From: Oscillospiraceae bacterium
Lineage (GTDB): Bacteria > Bacillota > Clostridia > Oscillospirales > Ruminococcaceae
Assembly: GCA_020024475.1 (NCBI GenBank)
Contig: JAHHTS010000053.1
Span: 1-14,315, forward strand
Direction of reading: 5' to 3'
Length of the DNA: 14,315 nucleotides
Position 1 is the first letter of the stretch. Every line of letters begins with the position of its first letter. The position numbers and the translations under genes were made by a program. Positions 6,443-14,190 of the stretch are shown here, piece by piece. Below the pieces are notes generated by a model that worked only from the letters and a program-made list of their open reading frames with translations, did not search any database and was not told the DNA's origin.

Positions 6443-7705
6443 CTATTTGTTCATATTTTCATAAACTTTTTGTGCCGACATAAGTACAGCTGCACGTGAA
6501 GCTGTAAAACTTGTCCCACCTTGCATATAAGCAATATAAGGCTCACGCAAAGGAGCATCACATGAAAGTTCAATAGAAGAACCCATTGTAAATGCACCAG
6601 CTGCCATTATGATTTTGCTGTCATATCCAGGCATCTCACTTGGCTCAGGTAAAGCATAACTATCAATTGGTGAAGCTGTTTGAATTGCCTGACAAATGGC
6701 AATTACATTTTCAGGTGTTTTTGCTGAAATTGATGTGATAATATCATTTCTATCTTCCATATAGCGTGGTTCTGTTTCAAATCCCAATTTTTCGTAAACA
6801 CATGAAGCATAAACGCTTGTTTTAAGAGCATTTGCAGTAATCATAGGTGCAAAGTATACACCAAGATACATTTCTCTCATAACATCAAGCGAACAACCAA
6901 GTTCTCTACCTGTTCCAGGTGCTGTAAGTCGATTAGCACAAAGTTCAACAAGATCTTTTCTACCCGCAATATACCCGCCTGTTGGAGCTATACCGCCGCC
7001 TGGATTTTTGATAAGTGAGCCCATAATCAAATCAGCTCCATATTTCAAAGCTTCTTCTTTATGAGTATATTCACCATAGCAGTTATCAACCATAACAATA
7101 ATATTCGGATTAGCTTTTTTTGCTGTATCAGCAATACTTTTAATTGTTTCAAGGCTTAATGCTTTTCTTTTTGCATATCCTCGACTACGCTGAATATAGC
7201 AAACTTTTGCAGTTTTACATTTTTCAAAAATTGTTTTAAGATCTGGTTCTGAATTTATCAAAAGGTCGCATTGGTCATATTTAATTCCGTATTCCATAAG
7301 ATTACCGCATTTAGAACCATCAATTCCTATTACTCCATGAAGAGTATCATATGGGGTGCCTGTTGCACAAAACATTGTATCTCCTGCCCTAAGCACACCG
7401 AATAAAGCAACCGTCAGCGTATGTGTACCGCTCATAAAACTATGACGACATAAAGCATCTTCAGCTCCAACAATATCAGCAAACAACTTATCCAGACCAT
7501 CACGACCTTTATCACCATACCCATATCCGGTTGTTCCAACGAGATGCTGTGCTGAAATTCCGTTGTCAATAAAAGCTTTTAGTACTTTAAGCTGATTGTA
7601 TTCACTTATTTCATCAATTTTATCAAAGTACGGTTTACATATTTCCATAACTTCTTCATCTAGTTTAACCATTTCTTGTTTTATATCAAAAAATTTTTCA
7701 ATCAT
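6443..7705 (-). CDS. Methionine gamma-lyase/aluminium-resistance-family PLP enzyme
   Basis: The 420-residue protein belongs to the fold-type I PLP enzymes related to cystathionine/methionine gamma-lyases (Alum_res family, B. subtilis YnbB-like). Recognisable parts are GTTGYGYGDKGRD (57-69), the cofactor region with D207 in MVDNCYGE (205-212), the probable Schiff-base lysine K233 in GSLIKNPGGG (229-238), and GRELG (266-270). The length is usual for the family. The true reaction is poorly established; C-S lyase chemistry is an inference from homology. Its ATG overlaps the TGA of the upstream GNAT gene (ATGA), and GAGAGG 7 nt before it lies within that gene, so translation is coupled. In B. subtilis the homologue lies beside glnR-glnA; here glnN is also close, beyond murD. 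Confidence 0.88.
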   Translation of the reverse strand: MIEKFFDIKQEMVKLDEEVMEICKPYFDKIDEISEYNQLKVLKAFIDNGISAQHLVGTTGYGYGDKGRDGLDKLFADIVGAEDALCRHSFMSGTHTLTVALFGVLRAGDTMFCATGTPYDTLHGVIGIDGSKCGNLMEYGIKYDQCDLLINSEPDLKTIFEKCKTAKVCYIQRSRGYAKRKALSLETIKSIADTAKKANPNIIVMVDNCYGEYTHKEEALKYGADLIMGSLIKNPGGGIAPTGGYIAGRKDLVELCANRLTAPGTGRELGCSLDVMREMYLGVYFAPMITANALKTSVYASCVYEKLGFETEPRYMEDRNDIITSISAKTPENVIAICQAIQTASPIDSYALPEPSEMPGYDSKIIMAAGAFTMGSSIELSCDAPLREPYIAYMQGGTSFTASRAAVLMSAQKVYENMNK

Positions 7706-8430
7706 ATACTTTCCTCTCTCACTTTATACAAATTTATATTGCCTGAATTATAAAAGCCAAGTTTTTCGTAAAACCCAATCAAATTTTCCTCGCACATAAG
7801 AATAATTTCTTTTCCCGCATTTTCGGAGATTACATGTCTAATTATTTTACTTGCAAGTCCATTTCCTCGTTCACTTATTTCTGTTGATACAAATGATACA
7901 TAAATTGTTTCCTCATAATTACTAGCAACGGCACCGCTTACTATTTTACCACCTTTTTCAATATAGTAAATATCTGAAAGTCCTCTATTCACCTTTCTCG
8001 CAAAAAACGAATAAATCATATCAAAAGAAATATCATCAAAATTTCTAGTACAGAACTCAGAAAATTGGTAGATATTTTTGTTGTGAATTATAGTTTCATC
8101 TCCTTGACACATATCGCTGGCATAATTCATTAGATGTAAAATATGACGATTTTTAATTGGTAAATCATCTATCTCTGTCTCCAATCCATAAACTCTCAAG
8201 AACTGGCAAAAAGATAAAATATTTTCAATTTCATCTTCAGTTGGAGTACCACATATAGATGCATTTTCACCATTCAACATAATATTTACATTATCAGAAC
8301 AATAAAAATTATCAAGTGTTATGTCTTTACATGACAAATATTCACATCTCATTTTTTTAGATAGAAATGTATTTTGTTTACAAAGGTTTTTTTCAAATTT
8401 TTCTATATTTGTTTTAGCAGTAACAATCAT
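7702..8430 (-). CDS. GNAT-family acetyltransferase with an extra N-terminal domain
   Basis: The 242 residues divide into an N-terminal half (about 1-140) that I do not recognise, rich in Cys and Asn with several acidic stretches, and a C-terminal GNAT domain (about 150-237). The GNAT core shows GGKIVSGAVAS (160-170), the acetyl-CoA loop ERGNGLASKII (187-197) and FYEKLGF (220-226). This two-part layout, with a short FR47-like C-terminal catalytic domain, occurs in uncharacterised Firmicute GNATs. The acceptor is unknown. Both ends overlap neighbours by 4 nt (ATGA with murD upstream and with the PLP enzyme downstream). Its own ribosome site is weak (GGTGAATGCTTT), so it probably depends on re-initiation after murD. 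Confidence 0.8.
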   Translation of the reverse strand: MIVTAKTNIEKFEKNLCKQNTFLSKKMRCEYLSCKDITLDNFYCSDNVNIMLNGENASICGTPTEDEIENILSFCQFLRVYGLETEIDDLPIKNRHILHLMNYASDMCQGDETIIHNKNIYQFSEFCTRNFDDISFDMIYSFFARKVNRGLSDIYYIEKGGKIVSGAVASNYEETIYVSFVSTEISERGNGLASKIIRHVISENAGKEIILMCEENLIGFYEKLGFYNSGNINLYKVREESI

Positions 8431-9815
8431 AAAGCATTCACCAGTTGTTTAAAGTGCTTTCCGCGTTCTTCAAAATTAGGATAAAGATCAAAACTCGCAG
8501 ATGCAGGACTTAACGAAACAATATCTCCAGATTTAGTCTTATCATACATCAATTTAACTGCTTCTTCCATGTTTTCTGCATGAAGAATAACTATTCCAGA
8601 TTTTTCAAAATCCGGGTGTTCTCTTACCACTTTTTCAATTTTTGGCCCTGTTTGCCCCATTACCACTAGAAGTTTAACATTATCAATAATCGGCTGTGCT
8701 AATGGTTCGTACGGTATTTTTTTATCATAACCTCCAGCAATAATACAAATCTTTTGATTGAAGCTTTTAAGACCTGCTATTGTTCTTGTAGGACTTGAAG
8801 CAATCGAATCATTAAACCATTGAACACCGTTGATTGTTCGAACTGGCTCAATTCTATGTTCTACACATTTAAACTCTTTAGCTACTTTTGCCATTATCTC
8901 ATAAGGAACATCGCCATTGACTGCACAAAATGCAGCAAGAAGGTTTTCAAGATTATGCTTACCACGAAGTCCAACATCATTTTCGTTTACAATTTTATGC
9001 TCGCCTACACAAAGCATATTATTTTCATCTATATATCCACAGTCTGGTAACGCACTAATGTCTGAAAGACGAGTGAAAAATACGCATTTCCCTTTTACAT
9101 CATCTTCCATATTTCTACTAATATCGTTTTCATATCCTAAAACAGCTTTTGAGGCTCTATTTTGATATAACAAAATATTTCTCTTTGCATCAATATATTC
9201 TTGCATATCCTTGTGATGATCAAGATGGTTTGGTGTAACATTAGTTACAACAGCAACATCTGGTGACTTTCTCATTGATATAAGCTGAAAACTTGAAAGC
9301 TCTACAACGGCAACATCGTCATTTTTCACTTGCTCAACTATTGGGAGTAATGCTCGGCCTATATTTCCTCCAAGGTGAACAACCTTACCGCTTTCTTTAA
9401 GCATTTCACTTATAAGTGTTGTAGTTGTTGTTTTCCCGTCCGAACCTGTGACTGCATATATTTTACATGGACAAAGTTCAAAGAAAAGCTCCATTTCACT
9501 TGATACTAGTGTGCCTTTTTCTATTTCGTCTTGAAGTTCTTTTGTGTAGAATTCGAAGCCTGGAGTTCTCATTATAATGTCTTGATTTTTAAGTCCTTCA
9601 AGGTATTCATCGCCAAGAGATAGTTTTACACCTATCTCATTAAGTTTTTCACCATAATCTCCAAATTTGTCTAAAGTTTTTTTATCGCAGAGAGTAACAA
9701 TGGCTCCTTTGGAAGTAAATATTTCAATAAGTTCTTTATGGCTAACACCAGCGCCAATAAAAGCAACTTTTTTTCCATTCAAATTTTCAAAAAACTCATT
9801 TGCTTTAGTTTGCAT
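8427..9815 (-). CDS. murD: UDP-N-acetylmuramoylalanine--D-glutamate ligase
   Basis: MurD adds D-glutamate to UDP-MurNAc-L-Ala with ATP hydrolysis in the cytoplasm, the second amino-acid step of peptidoglycan precursor synthesis. The 462 residues hold the three Mur-ligase domains: an N-terminal nucleotide-sugar binding fold starting KKVAFIGAGVS (15-25), a central ATPase domain with P-loop TGSDGKTTTTTL (123-134), and a C-terminal ligase domain. Other family marks are ELSSFQL (172-178), TNVTPNHLDHH (191-201), Lys211 as the likely carbamylated lysine, FNDSIASSPTRT (334-345) and SPASASFD (436-443). An upstream in-frame ATG at 9851 exists, but AGAGGTG lies correctly before the ATG at 9815. It is the first gene of a three-gene operon and ends in an ATGA overlap with the next gene. 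Confidence 0.95.
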   Translation of the reverse strand: MQTKANEFFENLNGKKVAFIGAGVSHKELIEIFTSKGAIVTLCDKKTLDKFGDYGEKLNEIGVKLSLGDEYLEGLKNQDIIMRTPGFEFYTKELQDEIEKGTLVSSEMELFFELCPCKIYAVTGSDGKTTTTTLISEMLKESGKVVHLGGNIGRALLPIVEQVKNDDVAVVELSSFQLISMRKSPDVAVVTNVTPNHLDHHKDMQEYIDAKRNILLYQNRASKAVLGYENDISRNMEDDVKGKCVFFTRLSDISALPDCGYIDENNMLCVGEHKIVNENDVGLRGKHNLENLLAAFCAVNGDVPYEIMAKVAKEFKCVEHRIEPVRTINGVQWFNDSIASSPTRTIAGLKSFNQKICIIAGGYDKKIPYEPLAQPIIDNVKLLVVMGQTGPKIEKVVREHPDFEKSGIVILHAENMEEAVKLMYDKTKSGDIVSLSPASASFDLYPNFEERGKHFKQLVNAL

Positions 9816-9874
9816 ACTTGCACCTCTTTCGCAATATAAATAAAAAAACATACTTTTATATATTCTTCTAAAAT

Positions 9875-9903
9875 ATTATAATGGGATTTGTAAATTATAT
9901 CAA
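9875..9903 (-). promoter_or_regulatory. Sigma-A promoter of the murD operon
   Basis: On the minus strand: -35 TTGATA (9903-9898), a 17-bp spacer, consensus -10 TATAAT (9880-9875), 59 bp before the murD start. The downstream alternative ATG at 9851 would leave little leader, which also favours the 9815 start. Confidence 0.82.
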
Positions 9904-9960
9904 CCATATAAGCGAAATATTTCAAAAAACCACAATATATTACAAATTTTAAAAATACTA

Positions 9961-9989
9961 TTGAAATAATTTTTTTTGAATGATAATAT
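9961..9989 (+). promoter_or_regulatory. Sigma-A promoter of glnN
   Basis: -35 TTGAAA (9961-9966), a 17-bp spacer, -10 TAATAT (9984-9989), leaving a leader of about 60 nt before glnN. It diverges from the murD promoter, with about 57 bp between the two -35 boxes. I see no GlnR-type palindrome. Confidence 0.75.
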
Positions 9990-10058
9990 TATAAGATAAT
10001 ATACAAATGTAACTCATACAAAAACAATTAGTGAGCAACCAAATACTGGAGGATTGTT

Positions 10059-12149
10059 ATGAAGGTTAATTTTAACGATACATTTGGCTCAAAGCTTTTC
10101 AATGATAAGGTAATGAAAGAGCGTCTTTCTGAGCATGCCTATGAATCATTGCGTAAAGTAAGAGAAGAGGCAATGATTTGGGACCCTAGTGTGGCAGACG
10201 AAGTGGCCGAAGCCATCAAAAATTGGGCCATTGAACAAGGTGCCACCCATTTTGTTCATTGGTTTTCACCTCTTACAGGCACAAATAGTGGCCGTCATGA
10301 CGCTTTTTTAGACGGTGTAGATAAATCTGGTTCGCCTATTATAAATTTTTCAGGTAAACTTTTATCCAAAGGCGAAAGTGATGCCTCCAGTTTTCCTTCT
10401 GGTGGGCTTCGTTCAACTTTTGAAGCTCGCGGATATACTCTTTGGGACTCAACAAGTCCATGCTTCGTAATTGGAACAACACTTTATATTCCTACAGTAT
10501 TTTCAGCATTCACTGGCGAAGCTCTCGACCAAAAAACACCTCTTTTACGCACCACACAAGCTGTAAATAAACAAGCAAAAAGAGTTTTCAATGCGATGGG
10601 ATTTACAGATATAACATCTGTAAAACCTACCATGGGGGCAGAACAGGAATATTTTCTAGTTGATAAAGAATACTTTGATAAACGACTCGATTTAAAACTT
10701 GCTGGAAGAACTATTTTCGGTGCAATGCCTGCAAAAGGACAGGAACTTGGCGACCATTATTACGGAAGCACTCAAGAACGCGTAAGAGAATTTATGCGCG
10801 ATGTTGACCAGCAGTTATGGGAACTTGGAGTTCCTGCAAAAACCGAACATAACGAAGCTGCTCCAGGACAATTTGAGCTTGCGTGTGTTTACAGTGAAGC
10901 AAATATTTCTTGTGACCACAATCAAATTGTTATGGATGTTTTGAGAAAAACAGCAGTTCGTCATGACCTTGTTTGTCTTCTACACGAAAAGCCATTTGTT
11001 GGAATAAACGGCAGTGGCAAACACAATAACTATTCTCTCGTGACTAACAGCGGTGAAAATCTTCTCAGCCCGGGTAAAGAACCTGAAAAAAACATAAAAT
11101 TTCTAATAACTCTTGCTGCATTTATAAAAGGCGTTGATGAACATGCTGACCTTTTAAGACTTACTGCCGCAACAGATGGTAATGATTTTCGTCTTGGTGC
11201 ACATGAAGCACCTCCTGCTATTATCTCTATTTATCTTGGTTCAAGACTTCAGAACGTTCTCGAAGCAATAGCCTCTGGTCACGAAGAAGAAAAGGAAGAA
11301 GATAGGGAACTTTTACTTGGTTCAAAAAGTATCCCTCTTCTTAAGATTGATGAAAATGACCGAAACAGAACATCTCCTTTTGCTTTTACTGGATCAAAAT
11401 TTGAGTTTCGTATGGTCGGCTCATCACAACCTTTGGGATTTGTTAATACAATTATCAACGCTATTGTTGCCATAAGCTTTAGAGATTTTGCAAGAGAACT
11501 TGAAAACTGTAAAAATCCTATAGCAAAAGCATACGAAATAGTAGGTAGAGAATATATAGCTCATAAACGAATTTTCTTCAATGGAAATGGTTATACACAA
11601 GAATGGATCGAAGAAGCTGAACGCCGTGGACTTCCTAATTTAGATTGTACCGTAAAGGCTATTCCTGCTTTTATAAAACCCGAAAATATTGCCTTTTTAA
11701 AGCGCTCAAAGGCGTTCACGGAAGTTGAAGCTCATTCAAGACACGATATAATGTTTAATCGTTACACGCAAAAAATAAACATTGAACTGAAAGTTGCTGC
11801 TGAAATGGTAGAAAAAGAAATAATTCCAGCTGCAATAAAATATTGTGGCGAACTTGCAAAAAATAACTTCTATTGCGAACAGGCAGGAACGGTAAGTAGT
11901 ATAGCAGTTAAAAATCAAAGAGAAATCGCAAATCTTACAGATAAAATTGCTGATTTATGCGAAATTATGAAAATCGAACATAACAAAGCAATGTCCATTG
12001 AAAACCTTGTTGAAAAGGCTAATAAACTTTATATTGTTTCAAAAGATAATCTTTCACAACTGCGAAATGCCGTTGATACTCTTGAAGCAATAATACCTAA
12101 AAACAAATGGCCTATGCCAACATACACGGATTTATTATTTGATCTTTAA
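10059..12149 (+). CDS. glnN: Glutamine synthetase type III
   Basis: The 696-residue protein is the long type III glutamine synthetase, a cytoplasmic dodecamer that makes glutamine from glutamate, ammonia and ATP. Type III hallmarks are HWFSPLTG (67-74), the N-terminal region absent from type I enzymes, and the long C-terminal tail. Active-site segments are GAEQEYFLVD (193-202), EHNEAAPGQFELA (263-275), HEKPFVGINGSGKHNNYS (309-326), FRLGAHEAPPA (377-387) and EFRMVGSS (449-456). Length agrees with the family (about 690-730). A GGAGG motif lies 6 nt before the ATG. It is monocistronic, with its own promoter and terminator, divergent from murD. GSIII is common in Clostridia and Bacteroidetes. The nearby YnbB-like gene is the only other possible nitrogen-neighbourhood link. 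Confidence 0.96.
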   Translation: MKVNFNDTFGSKLFNDKVMKERLSEHAYESLRKVREEAMIWDPSVADEVAEAIKNWAIEQGATHFVHWFSPLTGTNSGRHDAFLDGVDKSGSPIINFSGKLLSKGESDASSFPSGGLRSTFEARGYTLWDSTSPCFVIGTTLYIPTVFSAFTGEALDQKTPLLRTTQAVNKQAKRVFNAMGFTDITSVKPTMGAEQEYFLVDKEYFDKRLDLKLAGRTIFGAMPAKGQELGDHYYGSTQERVREFMRDVDQQLWELGVPAKTEHNEAAPGQFELACVYSEANISCDHNQIVMDVLRKTAVRHDLVCLLHEKPFVGINGSGKHNNYSLVTNSGENLLSPGKEPEKNIKFLITLAAFIKGVDEHADLLRLTAATDGNDFRLGAHEAPPAIISIYLGSRLQNVLEAIASGHEEEKEEDRELLLGSKSIPLLKIDENDRNRTSPFAFTGSKFEFRMVGSSQPLGFVNTIINAIVAISFRDFARELENCKNPIAKAYEIVGREYIAHKRIFFNGNGYTQEWIEEAERRGLPNLDCTVKAIPAFIKPENIAFLKRSKAFTEVEAHSRHDIMFNRYTQKINIELKVAAEMVEKEIIPAAIKYCGELAKNNFYCEQAGTVSSIAVKNQREIANLTDKIADLCEIMKIEHNKAMSIENLVEKANKLYIVSKDNLSQLRNAVDTLEAIIPKNKWPMPTYTDLLFDL

Positions 12150-12157
12150 TAAAAAAC

Positions 12158-12187
12158 AAAGGGTGACTTATGTCGCCCTTTTATTTT
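12158..12187 (+). terminator. Intrinsic terminator of glnN
   Basis: Stem AAAGGGTGAC (12158-12167) / GTCGCCCTTT (12172-12181), with one G-U pair and a 4-nt loop, followed by TTATTTT. It starts 8 bp after the glnN stop. Confidence 0.92.
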
Positions 12188-12191
12188 ACTA

Positions 12192-12220
12192 TTTATAATA
12201 AATTAGTTTTATGTTATACT
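12192..12220 (+). promoter_or_regulatory. Putative extended -10 promoter of the solute-binding lipoprotein gene
   Basis: The -10 TATACT (12215-12220) is preceded by TGT, giving an extended -10. A weak -35 TTTATA (12192-12197) lies 17 bp upstream. It is 37 bp before the start codon. Confidence 0.55.
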
Positions 12221-12257
12221 ATTAACTTAATAAGAATATTATTTAAAAGGTGATTTA

Positions 12258-13781
12258 GTGAAAAGAATTTTTACTTTTATATTAACAATATGTTTTTGTT
12301 TTATGTTTACCTCTTGTTCATCTGCAGGTGGTATAACAACATTTACTGTAGCGGTTGAAGAGATTTCTACCAACTTTGACCCACAGATAGCTAAAACAAG
12401 TCAAGATTTAATAGCAGTTATAAACATATTTGATGGCCTGTTTGAAAAAATAGATGGTGACGTTGTCCCAGTCCTTGCAGAAAGTTATGATATTTCATCA
12501 GATGGACGAGTATACACTATAAAAATTAATCCTAATAGCGTTTATCATTATTCTGGTAAAAAGAGCATTCAAGAAAAATTCAACAATAAGCCTGTAACTG
12601 CTCATGATTTTGTTTTTGCGATAAATCGTACTTTAGACCCTAAAACACATTCTCCATACATAAGCGACTTTTCTAATGTTTCTCATATAAGTGCGAAAGA
12701 TGACCAAACGCTTATTATTAAACTAAACAATCCAGACTATAATTTCACTGAAAAACTTTGTTTACCTGCTGCATTTCCATGTAACGAAGAATTTTTCAAA
12801 ACAACCGGCGGAGCTTATGGACTTAGTGTTAAAAACATATTATCTAACGGTCCATTTAGACTTAACTATATAGATCAAGAAAATGGAAATGCAACGATTG
12901 TGCGTTGTGATGGTAACAAAGAGGGAATCAATCGTATAAGAATAAAGAAAATAGAATCATCCATGCAAGCTGATGCATATATAAATGATGAAATTAGTGG
13001 CTTTTTCTCTTATTCTTCTAAAAAAGAAGATTTCGATAAAACAAATGTTATATCATATAACAGTTCTAATATAAGCCTCGTATTCAATCTCGAAAAAGAT
13101 GTGTTTTCAAACGAAAATATTCGTAAATCACTTGCATGGTACGCATTCGGATTTGAAAATTCAGGTGCTAATCTTGATGCTGTCGAGAGTTGCAAAACCA
13201 TATTTCCTGATACTATAACTCTATCAGGCGAATATATAAATAAAATAATATTACCAACACGACCAACATATATGGATGAAAATTCTAAAAATTATTTGCA
13301 ACTTGGGCTTAGTGAACTTGGTATAAGCAGGTTGGAATCTATCACAATTCTTATGCCAAATGATAGTGTCTATTCACTGATATATGAAAATATAAATCAG
13401 CTTTGGCAGAAACATTTAGGTCAATTTTTTACCGTGGAATATCTTCCTACTTCACAAATAAAAAGTAGATTAAAAAAATCGGATTTTGACATTGCCTTTC
13501 TTCCTCTTACTCCAGAAAACGATACACCATACGGTGTGTTAGATAAGTTTTCTAATTATAACGATGAGGTTCAAAACCAAATAAACATAGCAAAACTTAA
13601 ATCAAACCAATATGATGCAAAAAGTAATATTGATTACGCACAAAATATAATTTTACAAACTGCTTTAACTGTCCCTATGGGTAGTGAAAAAACATTGTTC
13701 TACTATAAAAACTATTATGAAAATATATTTGTAGACCCTTTTAATGGTGTAGTGAACTTAAAACACACAACAGCAAAATAA
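12258..13781 (+). CDS. Oligopeptide-type ABC transporter substrate-binding lipoprotein (SBP family 5)
   Basis: The 507-residue protein starts with a lipoprotein signal peptide: MKRIF, a hydrophobic core, and Cys20 in FTSC followed by SS, which fits lipid anchoring at the outer face of the membrane. The mature part has the family 5 solute-binding pattern, with an early FDPQIAKTSQDLIAVINIFDGLFE region (about 40-63), PVLAESYDISSDGRVYTIKI (75-94) and PVTAHDFVFAINRTLDP (116-132). These proteins capture peptides or similar solutes for an ABC importer. The start is GTG, with AAAGGTG 6 nt upstream. It stands alone, with a promoter and terminator of its own and no permease or ATPase genes beside it, so it either uses a transporter encoded elsewhere or has a sensing role. 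The ligand is unknown. Confidence 0.87.
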   Translation: MKRIFTFILTICFCFMFTSCSSAGGITTFTVAVEEISTNFDPQIAKTSQDLIAVINIFDGLFEKIDGDVVPVLAESYDISSDGRVYTIKINPNSVYHYSGKKSIQEKFNNKPVTAHDFVFAINRTLDPKTHSPYISDFSNVSHISAKDDQTLIIKLNNPDYNFTEKLCLPAAFPCNEEFFKTTGGAYGLSVKNILSNGPFRLNYIDQENGNATIVRCDGNKEGINRIRIKKIESSMQADAYINDEISGFFSYSSKKEDFDKTNVISYNSSNISLVFNLEKDVFSNENIRKSLAWYAFGFENSGANLDAVESCKTIFPDTITLSGEYINKIILPTRPTYMDENSKNYLQLGLSELGISRLESITILMPNDSVYSLIYENINQLWQKHLGQFFTVEYLPTSQIKSRLKKSDFDIAFLPLTPENDTPYGVLDKFSNYNDEVQNQINIAKLKSNQYDAKSNIDYAQNIILQTALTVPMGSEKTLFYYKNYYENIFVDPFNGVVNLKHTTAK

Positions 13782-13786
13782 AAAAT

Positions 13787-13823
13787 ACATCACAAAATTT
13801 TCAAATTTTGTGATGTTTTTTTT
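13787..13823 (+). terminator. Intrinsic terminator of the substrate-binding lipoprotein gene
   Basis: A perfect 13-bp stem ACATCACAAAATT (13787-13799) / AATTTTGTGATGT (13804-13816) with a 4-nt loop, followed by a run of eight T. It abuts the csoR promoter and insulates it from upstream transcription. Confidence 0.94.
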
Positions 13824-13824
13824 A

Positions 13825-13853
13825 TTGACAAATATACCCCCCTATGGTATATT
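13825..13853 (+). promoter_or_regulatory. csoR promoter
   Basis: Consensus -35 TTGACA (13825-13830), a 17-bp spacer and -10 TATATT (13848-13853), 40 bp before the csoR start. The spacer is filled by operator-like sequence, so a bound repressor would block RNA polymerase. Confidence 0.9.
13834..13850. promoter_or_regulatory. Putative CsoR operator 1, between -35 and -10
   Basis: ATACCCCCCTATGGTAT is an interrupted palindrome with half-sites ATACC/GGTAT. The run of C in otherwise very AT-rich DNA and the position inside the promoter match known CsoR operators, which are GC-rich palindromes overlapping the promoter of the regulator's own operon. Confidence 0.75.
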
Positions 13854-13867
13854 GAGTTCAAGAAAGG

Positions 13868-13883
13868 ATACCCCATGGGGTAT
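13868..13883. promoter_or_regulatory. Putative CsoR operator 2, perfect palindrome downstream of -10
   Basis: ATACCCCATGGGGTAT is a perfect 16-bp palindrome sharing the ATACCCC half-site with operator 1 and centred 34 bp downstream of it. It lies at the transcript start region, 9 bp before the csoR ATG. In RNA the same sequence could form a hairpin close to the ribosome site (GGTG at 13885-13888). Confidence 0.75.
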
Positions 13884-13892
13884 TGGTGAATT

Positions 13893-14171
13893 ATGGAACT
13901 AAAAAATCATGTAGATGACAATATTATAAAAAGATTATCTAGAATAGAAGGTCAAATAAGAGGTATAAAAGAAATGGGGACTTCTGGTAGAACTTGCAGT
14001 GAAATTCTTACACAACTTTCAGCTGTACAAAGTGCTATTACCCAGGTATCTAAACTAATAATGTTAGACCATATTGAAAATTGTGTAGTTGAAGGAATAA
14101 AAATCGGAAATGTTGAAGGAACTTTAGAAGATCTTACAAAAATTATAGATCAATTTTCAAAAATGAAATAA
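13893..14171 (+). CDS. csoR: Copper-sensing transcriptional repressor, CsoR family
   Basis: The 92-residue all-helical protein is a CsoR/RcnR-family repressor. The N-terminal segment IIKRLSRIEGQIRGIKEM (11-28) is the family signature. Cys35, His60 and Cys64 have the spacing (25 and 4) of the Cu(I) ligands of CsoR proteins, unlike the nickel/cobalt RcnR or formaldehyde FrmR sets, so copper is the likely signal. In the family Cu(I) binding releases the tetramer from DNA and derepresses efflux genes. Two palindromic sites in and after the promoter support autoregulation. A short GGTG ribosome site precedes the ATG. The next gene begins 19 bp downstream and encodes a His/Cys-rich N-terminus, fitting a copper (or other metal) export or sequestration partner. 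Confidence 0.93.
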   Translation: MELKNHVDDNIIKRLSRIEGQIRGIKEMGTSGRTCSEILTQLSAVQSAITQVSKLIMLDHIENCVVEGIKIGNVEGTLEDLTKIIDQFSKMK

Positions 14172-14190
14172 TATGTAAAGGGGTGTTATT

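Noticed and set aside
8820..9165. Plus-strand open frames inside murD
   Set aside because: They lie wholly within a clearly conserved gene on the other strand and show no ribosome site or family features.
9816..9851. Earlier in-frame ATG for murD
   Set aside because: No ribosome site precedes it, while AGAGGTG is well placed before the ATG at 9815, which also gives the normal N-terminal domain.
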